Source of the DNA: JAKAXG01 sp035702985 | GTDB taxonomy: Bacteria > Actinomycetota > Acidimicrobiia > Acidimicrobiales > Palsa-688 | Reading direction: 5' to 3' | Assembly: GCA_035702985.1 (NCBI GenBank) | Contig: DASSZD010000033.1 | Location: 1 to 9,477 of the forward strand | Length of the DNA: 9,477 bases | Shown: positions 1 to 5,211 of the stretch, in pieces | How positions within the stretch are numbered: the stretch's first letter is position 1 | Layout of the letters: each line of letters opens with the position of its first letter | The notes under the pieces: model-generated | Told to the model about the DNA's origin: nothing | Seen by the model: only the letters and a program-made list of their open reading frames with translations | The model's database searches: none | Program-made: the position numbers and the translations under genes

Positions 1-1
1 C

Positions 2-709
2 GAGAACCCGTCGATCACCAGGGACGTGTCCGGTGAGGGCGTGCAGCAGGCCCTGCTCAAGATCCTGGAAGGGACCACCGCCTCGGTGCCCCCGCAGGGG
101 GGCCGCAAGCACCCCCACCAGGAGTTCATCCAGATCGACACGACCAACATCCTCTTCATCTGCGGCGGCGCCTTCGCCGGGCTGGACCGGATCATCGACT
201 CCCGCCTGGGCCGCCAGGGCATCGGCTTCCGGGCCGAGATCCGCCGGGCCGAGGAGCGGGCCGAGGGCGACCTGCTGGCCCAGGTGCTCCCCGAGGACCT
301 GCTCAAGTTCGGTCTCATCCCCGAGTTCGTGGGCCGACTGCCGGTCATCGGCGCGGTGTCCAACCTGGACGGCGCGGCCCTGGTCCGCATCCTGGTGGAA
401 CCCAAGAACGCCCTGGTGAAGCAGTACAAGCGAGTGTTCGAGCTGGACAACGTCGAACTGGTCCTCGACGACGACGCCCTCGAAGCGGTGGCCGAGCAGG
501 CCCTGCTCCGCGGCACCGGCGCCCGGGGCCTGCGGGCCATCCTCGAGGAGGTCCTGCTCGAGGTGATGTACGACCTGCCCAGCCGCAGCGACATCGGCAA
601 ATGCGTAATCGACCGTTCGGTGGTCATGGAGCGGGTCGCCCCGACCCTGGTGCCCCGCACCGAGGGCGTGCCCCGGGTGACGTCGCGCAACCGCCGGGCG
701 GCGTCGTGA
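2..709 (+). CDS. clpX: ATP-dependent Clp protease ATP-binding subunit ClpX (C-terminal part, 5' truncated by window)
   Basis: ClpX is the hexameric AAA+ unfoldase that recognises tagged proteins in the cytoplasm and threads them into the ClpP peptidase. The reading frame is open from base 2 to the TGA at 707-709, giving 235 residues; the zinc-binding domain and Walker A/B motifs lie upstream of the window. Visible landmarks are the ITRDVSGEGVQQ segment (bases 14-49), the RKH pore loop (104-112), the LFICGGAFAGLD strand (around 152-187), the IGF loop that docks on ClpP (221-229), the arginine-finger region LIPEFVGRLP (around 314-343), and the sensor-2 motif GARGLR (around 518-535). The IGF loop indicates a ClpP partner, whose gene is not in the window but usually lies just upstream of clpX. 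The last 20 or so residues are Arg-rich and not conserved. folC follows after 10 bases, so the two may be co-transcribed. The family assignment is secure. Confidence 0.97.
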   Translation, partial: ENPSITRDVSGEGVQQALLKILEGTTASVPPQGGRKHPHQEFIQIDTTNILFICGGAFAGLDRIIDSRLGRQGIGFRAEIRRAEERAEGDLLAQVLPEDLLKFGLIPEFVGRLPVIGAVSNLDGAALVRILVEPKNALVKQYKRVFELDNVELVLDDDALEAVAEQALLRGTGARGLRAILEEVLLEVMYDLPSRSDIGKCVIDRSVVMERVAPTLVPRTEGVPRVTSRNRRAAS

Positions 710-719
710 GCCGGGCTTT

Positions 720-2087
720 TTGAGCGACTTCACCAGCAACGACTCCACCAGCGGGTTCCCCAGCCTGGGCGACGCGCTGGCGTGGCTGGACAGCCACCAG
801 AACATGGAGCGGATGCTGGCCGGGTCGCGGGCCGAACGGGTGCCGGACCTGTCCCGTATGGCCGCCCTGGTCGACGCGCTGGGCCACCCGGAGCGGACCG
901 CCCCGGTCATCCATGTCACCGGTACCAACGGAAAAACTTCGACCGCCCGTTGCCTCACGTCCCTCCTGACGGCCAAGGGGCTGCGGGTCGGGACCTTCAC
1001 CAGCCCGCACCTGGCCCAGCTCAACGAGCGGATCGCCGCCGACGGCGAACCCATCGACGACCGGTCCCTGCTGGCGGCCCTGGGGCTGGTGGCGGCGGTG
1101 GAGCCGTTGATCGCAGGGGCGGGCTCCGGCCCCTCCCGGTCCGGTCCGACCTGGTTCGAGATCATGACCGCCGCCGCCTTCGTGTACTTCTCCGACCGCC
1201 CGGTGGACGTCATGGTGTTGGAGGTGGGGATGGGCGGCCGCTGGGACGCCACCAACGTGGCCGACGCGTCGGTGTCGGTGGTGACCAACGTCGGTCTGGA
1301 CCACGTGGAGTTCCTGGGGCCCACCCGGGCCCACGTGGCGGCCGAGAAGGCCGGGGTGATCAAACCCGGCTCGACCCTGGTGCTGGGCGAGACCGACCCG
1401 TCGCTGGTGCCCATCTTCTCGGCCGAGTCCCCGGCGTCGCTGTGGCTCGCCGAGCGGGAATGGGCCTGCTACGCCAACCAGCTGGCGGTCGGCGGCCGGT
1501 CCCTCGACCTGCGCACCCCGGGCTCGTCCTACGAGGCCGTGTGGCTGGACCTGCACGGAGCCCATCAGGGGCTCAACTTCGCTGCCGCCCTGGCCGCCGC
1601 CGAGGCGTTCTTCGGCGCCCCCATCGAGGACCGGCTGGTCCGGGAGGCGGCGGCCACGGTCTCGTCGCCGGGCCGGCTGGAGATCGTCGGGCACGACCCG
1701 CTGATGGTGCTGGACGGGGCCAAGAACCTGGAGGGCGCCACCGCCGCGTCGGCCGCCGTGGCGGAGGAGTTCGGCGCCGACCGGTCGGTCGTGCTGGTGG
1801 TGGGCATGCTGCGGGGCAAGTCCCCCGAGGACATGCTGCGGGCCCTCGGCGCCCCCCGGGCCCGGATGGTGGTGGCCTGCCCGGCCCCCTCGCCCAGGGC
1901 GGTGCCGGCCGAGGAGGTGGCGGCCGCCGCCCGGGCGCTGGGCGTGCCGTCGGTGGTGACCGCCGACAGCGTGCCCGACGCCCTGTCGGTGGCGTCGGGG
2001 GCGGCCACCGCCGACGACCTGGTGCTGGTCACCGGCTCGCTGTACGTGGTGGGGGCGGCCCGGGCGGCGCTGGCCGTCGGGGCGTAG
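720..2087 (+). CDS. folC: Folylpolyglutamate synthase / dihydrofolate synthase FolC
   Basis: FolC adds L-glutamate to tetrahydrofolates (and to dihydropteroate in bifunctional enzymes), using ATP through an acyl-phosphate intermediate. The 455-residue length is normal for this Mur-ligase-like family. Motifs in order: P-loop VTGTNGKTS (66-74), TSPHL (94-98), NERI (102-105), FE in the folate-site loop (146-147), EVGMGGRWDATN (168-179), TNVGLDH (189-195), EKAG (209-212, whose Lys is carbamylated in homologues), PGRLE (317-321), DGAKN (332-336) and TGSLY (438-442). DGAKN has Lys where the family usually has His (DGAHN). The TTG at 720 is the only plausible start: an in-frame stop lies at 678-680 with no start codon between, and the next Met would remove the conserved ALAWLDS helix. 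No clear Shine-Dalgarno precedes it, so re-initiation after the clpX stop 10 bases upstream is likely. Whether it is mono- or bifunctional cannot be read from the sequence. Confidence 0.95.
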   Translation: MSDFTSNDSTSGFPSLGDALAWLDSHQNMERMLAGSRAERVPDLSRMAALVDALGHPERTAPVIHVTGTNGKTSTARCLTSLLTAKGLRVGTFTSPHLAQLNERIAADGEPIDDRSLLAALGLVAAVEPLIAGAGSGPSRSGPTWFEIMTAAAFVYFSDRPVDVMVLEVGMGGRWDATNVADASVSVVTNVGLDHVEFLGPTRAHVAAEKAGVIKPGSTLVLGETDPSLVPIFSAESPASLWLAEREWACYANQLAVGGRSLDLRTPGSSYEAVWLDLHGAHQGLNFAAALAAAEAFFGAPIEDRLVREAAATVSSPGRLEIVGHDPLMVLDGAKNLEGATAASAAVAEEFGADRSVVLVVGMLRGKSPEDMLRALGAPRARMVVACPAPSPRAVPAEEVAAAARALGVPSVVTADSVPDALSVASGAATADDLVLVTGSLYVVGAARAALAVGA

Positions 2088-2110
2088 CGCCGGCGGTCCC
2101 GGGCCGAGCG

Positions 2111-2141
2111 TCGACACCGGCGGGGAGCGACGCACTAGCCT
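2111..2141 (+). promoter_or_regulatory. Candidate sigma-70-type promoter for ndk
   Basis: TAGCCT at 2136-2141 fits the actinobacterial -10 pattern TANNNT, and TCGACA at 2111-2116 matches five of six bases of TTGACA. The 19-base spacer is long. The GTG of ndk begins nine bases after the -10 box, and no AG-rich ribosome site occurs in the 13 bases before it, so the transcript would be leaderless or nearly so. This is an inference from position and motif only. Confidence 0.45.
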
Positions 2142-2150
2142 GCCCGGCTC

Positions 2151-2564
2151 GTGAATCGCACCCTGGTCATCTGCAAGCCTGACGCCGTCGAGCGCGGTCT
2201 CTCCGGCGAGATCATCGCCCGCCTCGAGCGCAAGGGGCTCCGGCTGGTCGCCGCCGAGCTGCGCACCCTGGAGCGGGAGGTGGCCGCCCGCCACTACGCC
2301 GAGCACGAGGGCAAGGGGTTCTACGAGGATCTGCTGGCCTTCATCACCCGCTCCCCGGTGATGGTCATGGTCGTCCAGGGCCCCCAGGACACCTGGCAGA
2401 TCGTGCGGAACATGATGGGCGCCACCAACCCGGCCAACGCCGCCCCCGGCACCATCCGGGGCGATCTGGCCCTCGACACCGGGGAGAACCTGGTCCACGG
2501 CTCGGACAGCGCCGAGTCGGCGGCCCGGGAAATCGGGATCTTCTTCCCCGCTCTGGAGGGCTGA
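2151..2564 (+). CDS. ndk: Nucleoside diphosphate kinase
   Basis: Ndk transfers the gamma-phosphate of ATP to NDPs and dNDPs through a phosphohistidine, balancing cytoplasmic nucleotide pools. The product is 137 residues, the standard bacterial length. It opens with the family's TLVICKPDAVERGL segment (Lys9), and carries the Kpn-loop region with GATNP (90-94) and APGTIRGD (98-105). The active-site motif NLVHGSDS has the catalytic His at 116, followed by the Glu (E122) and REI segment near the C-terminus. The GTG at 2151 gives the expected short N-terminus; it lacks a Shine-Dalgarno sequence and sits just downstream of a -10-like box, so leaderless translation is likely. folC ends 63 bases upstream and mreB starts 178 bases downstream. 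In Streptomyces, as I recall it, ndk likewise sits between folC and mreB, but with a small DUF4233 membrane-protein gene between folC and ndk that is absent here. Confidence 0.98.
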   Translation: MNRTLVICKPDAVERGLSGEIIARLERKGLRLVAAELRTLEREVAARHYAEHEGKGFYEDLLAFITRSPVMVMVVQGPQDTWQIVRNMMGATNPANAAPGTIRGDLALDTGENLVHGSDSAESAAREIGIFFPALEG

Positions 2565-2606
2565 GACCGGTCCCCGGCCGGTGGCCATCTGCACCTTTTG
2601 TCGGCT

Positions 2607-2612
2607 TATGAT
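2607..2612 (+). promoter_or_regulatory. Possible upstream -10 element in the mreB leader
   Basis: TATGAT matches five of six bases of TATAAT and lies in an AT-rich island (about 2594-2614) unusual for this GC-rich sequence. No convincing -35 hexamer is found 16-19 bases upstream. If used, it would give mreB a leader of roughly 125 bases. It is weaker as a complete promoter than the element at 2674-2702. Confidence 0.3.
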
Positions 2613-2670
2613 AGAGGGTCCGCAAACCTAGTCCGGGCCTGCACGGATGTGGTGGATTTCGGTGCAACGC

Positions 2671-2691
2671 GGGTGGACGGGGGGGACGGGG
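2671..2691 (+). other. G-tract element with G-quadruplex potential
   Basis: GGG at 2671-2673, seven G at 2679-2685 and GGGG at 2688-2691 can be read as four G3 tracts with loops of 5, 1 and 2 bases, which fits the usual G3N1-7 quadruplex pattern. It is on the coding (non-template) strand and overlaps the candidate -35 and spacer of the mreB promoter. G-runs are common in such GC-rich DNA, so chance is a real alternative. Confidence 0.35.
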
Positions 2692-2702
2692 ACGATTAGC
2701 CT
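2674..2702 (+). promoter_or_regulatory. Candidate promoter for the mreB operon
   Basis: TGGACG at 2674-2679 (four of six matches to TTGACA) and TAGCCT at 2697-2702 (TANNNT) are separated by exactly 17 bases. Transcription would begin near 2709, leaving a leader of about 34 bases that contains the ribosome site of mreB. The spacer is very G-rich (see the separate G-tract entry). The -10 box and the bases after it (TAGCCT then CGGCTCG) closely resemble those before ndk, where three extra bases separate the two parts. This is motif evidence only. Confidence 0.4.
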
Positions 2703-2728
2703 CGGCTCGACCTCCGCTCCCCTCTGAC

Positions 2729-2734
2729 AGGAAG
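2729..2734 (+). promoter_or_regulatory. Ribosome binding site of mreB
   Basis: AGGAAG ends eight bases before the GTG at 2743. It is the clearest well-spaced Shine-Dalgarno site in the window, and it fixes the mreB start. By contrast, ndk and the radical SAM gene have no usable site. Confidence 0.7.
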
Positions 2735-2742
2735 CCCTTCGC

Positions 2743-3783
2743 GTGTCGGACAACATCTTCACCGGCTTCTTCGGCCGGGACATGGCCGTCGACCTCGGCA
2801 CCGCCAACACCCTGGTCTACGTGCGGGGACGCGGCATCGTCCTCAACGAGCCCTCGGTCGTGGCCGTCAACACCAAAGACGACCGGCCGCTGGCTGTCGG
2901 CATGGAAGCCAAGCGCATGATCGGCCGCACCCCCAGCCACATCCAGGCCATCCGCCCCCTGCGCGACGGCGTGATCGCCAACTTCGACATCTGCGAGAAG
3001 ATGCTGGCGTACTTCATCCGCCGGGTCCACGGTTCCCGCAAGTTCGCCAAGCCCCGCATGGTCATCTGCGTGCCGTCGGGCATAACCGGCGTCGAGCAGA
3101 GGGCCGTGCAGGAGGCCGCCGAGTCGGCCGGCGCCCGCAAGCCGGCGTTCATCATCGAAGAGCCCATGGCCGCCGCCATCGGCGCCGGGCTGCCGGTCCA
3201 CGAGCCCACCGGGAACATGGTGGTCGACATCGGGGGCGGCACCACCGAGGTGGCGGTGATCTCCCTGGGCGGCATCGTCACCAGCCAGTCCGTCCGTATC
3301 GGCGGCGACGAGCTGGACGAGGCGATCATCCAGTTCATCAAGAAGGAGTACAGCCTGGCCCTGGGCGAGCGCACGGCCGAGGAGATCAAGATCGCCCTGG
3401 GCTCGGCCTGCCCGCTCGAGGAGGAGCTCCACGCCGAGATCCGGGGCCGGGACCTGATCACCGGCCTGCCCAAGACCATCGTCACCACCACCGAGGAGAT
3501 CCGCGAGGCCATCGAGGAGCCGGTTTCGGCCATCGTGGACGCCGTGAAGGTGACTCTCGACAAGACCCCGCCGGAGCTGGCCGCCGACATCATGGAGCAG
3601 GGCATCGTGCTCACCGGCGGAGGGGCCCTGCTGCACGGCCTGGGTGCACGTCTGATGTCCGAGACCGGGATGCCCATCGTGATCGCCGACAACCCCCTGC
3701 ACTCCGTCGCCGTGGGCAGCGGACAGTGCCTCGAGGAGTTCGACGTGCTCAAGGGCGTGCTGATGTCGTCGCAGAGTCACTAG
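2743..3783 (+). CDS. mreB: Rod shape-determining protein MreB (bacterial actin)
   Basis: MreB is an actin-fold ATPase that forms membrane-bound filaments and orients the RodA/PBP2 wall-synthesis complex. The 346-residue product matches the usual length. Phosphate-1 loop DLGTANT is at 17-23 and phosphate-2 loop DIGGGTTE at 162-169. The EEPMAAAIGAGLP segment (139-151) holds the Glu implicated in ATP hydrolysis, IGGDELDEAI is at 187-196, and the adenosine loop GIVLTGGGALLHGL is at 287-300. NEPSVVA (35-41) is another family hallmark. The N-terminal SDNIFTGFFGRD may supply a membrane-contact segment, though this is inferred from homologues. The GTG start has a good AGGAAG eight bases upstream. It is the first gene of the elongation group, with mreC 19 bases downstream. 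The full-length mreBCD set implies MreB-dependent wall growth, vegetative or, as in Streptomyces, during sporulation. Confidence 0.98.
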   Translation: MSDNIFTGFFGRDMAVDLGTANTLVYVRGRGIVLNEPSVVAVNTKDDRPLAVGMEAKRMIGRTPSHIQAIRPLRDGVIANFDICEKMLAYFIRRVHGSRKFAKPRMVICVPSGITGVEQRAVQEAAESAGARKPAFIIEEPMAAAIGAGLPVHEPTGNMVVDIGGGTTEVAVISLGGIVTSQSVRIGGDELDEAIIQFIKKEYSLALGERTAEEIKIALGSACPLEEELHAEIRGRDLITGLPKTIVTTTEEIREAIEEPVSAIVDAVKVTLDKTPPELAADIMEQGIVLTGGGALLHGLGARLMSETGMPIVIADNPLHSVAVGSGQCLEEFDVLKGVLMSSQSH

Positions 3784-3802
3784 CCGGAGGTCCCCCGCCT
3801 TC

Positions 3803-4642
3803 GTGGCTGTCTACCGCCGTTCCTCGCGCACCCGCAACGTCCTGGCGGTGCTGGTGCTCGCCGCCCTCACGCTCATCACCATCGACGCCCGCAGCAACGG
3901 CAGCGGGGCGCTGACCTCGGTGCGGGGGGCGGTGTCCGACGCCTTCTCGCCGCTGCAGCGGGCCACCCACGCCGCCCTGGCCCCCATCGGCAACTTCCTG
4001 ACCGGGGCCATCGACTACGGGTCGCTGCGGGCCGAGAACCAGAAGCTGCGCCAGGAGGTGGCCGGCCTGCAGAGCCAGGCGGTCAGCTCGTCGGCCGCCG
4101 AGCAGCAGTACAAGCAGCTGCTGCAGGAGATGAACCTGCCCTTCGTCGGGTCCATCCCCACCGTGGCGGTCCAGATCATCGACCAGGGGTTCTCGAACTT
4201 CGACAACTCGCTGACCATCAACAAGGGCACCGCCAGCGGGATCGCCGCCGGCCAGCCGGTGGTCGCCGCCGGCGGGCTGGTGGGCACGGTGCTGGCCGCC
4301 ACGTCCCACACCGCCACCGTGCGGCTGCTGACCGATCCCAGCTTCGCGGTGGGGGTGGGCCTGCAGGGCGGCAACGTGGCCTCGGCGTCGGGGCAGGGCC
4401 GGTTCGAGCCCATGCGCGTCACCATCGACTCCACCAAGCTCCCGGCCCCGGTCATGAAGGTGGGGGACACGGTCGTCACCACCGGCCTGTCCCTGGAAAA
4501 ATTCCCCAAGGGCATCCCGGTGGGCAAGGTCTCCAAGGTCTCGACCCCGCCGGGAGCGGCCGAACCCACCATCGAGCTGGCCCCGCTGGTCAACCCGACC
4601 AGGCTCTCCTACCTACAGGTCCTGCTCTGGTCCCCGGCATGA
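3803..4642 (+). CDS. mreC: Rod shape-determining protein MreC
   Basis: MreC is a single-pass membrane protein whose extracytoplasmic beta domains bind and activate PBP2 in the elongasome. The product is 279 residues: an Arg-rich cytoplasmic tail (1-12), one membrane helix (about 13-27), a predicted coiled coil (about 74-110, starting at LRAENQKLRQEV), then the beta-rich region. Two family signatures are present: GGLVGTVLAATSHTATVRLLTDP (157-179, cited by its ends GGLVG and LLTDP) and GDTVVTTGLS...FPKGIPVGKV (221-243). The GTG at 3803 is the only start compatible with the membrane helix. Its ribosome site GGAGG (3786-3790) is 12 bases away, longer than ideal, so initiation may be modest or coupled to mreB. 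The stop overlaps the mreD start (ATGA, 4639-4642). Confidence 0.95.
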   Translation: MAVYRRSSRTRNVLAVLVLAALTLITIDARSNGSGALTSVRGAVSDAFSPLQRATHAALAPIGNFLTGAIDYGSLRAENQKLRQEVAGLQSQAVSSSAAEQQYKQLLQEMNLPFVGSIPTVAVQIIDQGFSNFDNSLTINKGTASGIAAGQPVVAAGGLVGTVLAATSHTATVRLLTDPSFAVGVGLQGGNVASASGQGRFEPMRVTIDSTKLPAPVMKVGDTVVTTGLSLEKFPKGIPVGKVSKVSTPPGAAEPTIELAPLVNPTRLSYLQVLLWSPA

Positions 4643-5211
4643 ACCCGGTCCTGACCGCCCGGCTGCGCATCGCCCTGTTCCTGGTGGTGGCCATCGTCAT
4701 CCAGACCGCCCTGGGGACCGACATGCGGGTGGCGGGGGTGGCCCCGGACCTCATGGTGATCGGGGTGATCTGCGCCGGGCTGACCGGCGGGGCGGAGTCG
4801 GGGGCGTGGGTCGGGTTCTGGGCCGGGCTGCTCACCGACATGTTCCTCACCTCCACCCCGGTCGGCTTGTCGGCCCTGACCTACTGCCTGGTGGGGGCGG
4901 CCGTCGGCGCCCTGCGGGCGTCGGTCCTGCAGGAACGCAAGCTGCTGGTCCCGATCACCGCCCTGGTCGGCACGGCCGGGGCGGTTCTGCTGTTCGTGGC
5001 CGCCGGTGACGTGCTGGGCCAGACCCAGCTGATGGGCGGCGGGCGGTCGTGGCTCATCCGGGTGATGGTCGTCGAATCCCTGTGGAGCGCGGTGCTGTCC
5101 CTGCCGTTCGGCTACATCTACGCCTGGGCGGCCCGGGGGTCGGTCGGGGCCGACCGGCTGGGCGCCCCCATCGGGCCGTCGTCCCGGACCGGGGTGGTGC
5201 CCACCAAGTGA
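4639..5211 (+). CDS. mreD: Rod shape-determining membrane protein MreD
   Basis: MreD is a polytopic inner-membrane protein that forms part of the MreBCD complex and is thought to oppose or tune MreC activation of PBP2. The 190-residue product has about six hydrophobic segments, near 10-24, 35-52, 55-72, 77-93, 102-122 and 137-163. The best family signature is APDLMVIGVICAG (35-47) followed by GAWVGFWAGLLTDMF (55-69), the usual PDL...G...G...GLL.D pattern. The C-terminal 25 residues are a hydrophilic, probably disordered tail. The ATG overlaps the mreC stop by four bases and the gene's own stop overlaps the mrdA GTG by four bases. Neither junction has a well-placed ribosome site, so translation is probably coupled along mreC-mreD-mrdA. 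MreD diverges strongly in sequence; context plus the PDL motif make the call firm. Confidence 0.92.
   Translation: MNPVLTARLRIALFLVVAIVIQTALGTDMRVAGVAPDLMVIGVICAGLTGGAESGAWVGFWAGLLTDMFLTSTPVGLSALTYCLVGAAVGALRASVLQERKLLVPITALVGTAGAVLLFVAAGDVLGQTQLMGGGRSWLIRVMVVESLWSAVLSLPFGYIYAWAARGSVGADRLGAPIGPSSRTGVVPTK

Noticed and set aside
624..2594. A 656-codon open frame on the minus strand across folC and ndk
   Set aside because: It lies opposite two genes with clear motifs, and its predicted protein is low-complexity (Gly/Arg/His/Gln-rich). This is a common by-product of high GC at third codon positions.
2566..2600. Intrinsic terminator after ndk
   Set aside because: ACCGG (2566-2570) can pair with CCGGT (2578-2582), but the stem is only five base pairs and the short T-run (2595-2598) is 12 bases further on. 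This is too weak to call.
2365..3780. Long minus-strand open frame opposite mreB
   Set aside because: The composition is biased, no family motifs are seen, and it fully overlaps an unmistakable mreB. The same holds for the minus-strand frames at 5118-6326, 7006-8463 and 8348-9196.
5049..5207. N-terminal extension of PBP2 by about 53 codons
   Set aside because: The frame is open here but lies inside mreD. The added residues are Arg/Gly/Pro-rich with no family resemblance, and the GTG at 5208 forms the standard four-base overlap with the mreD stop.
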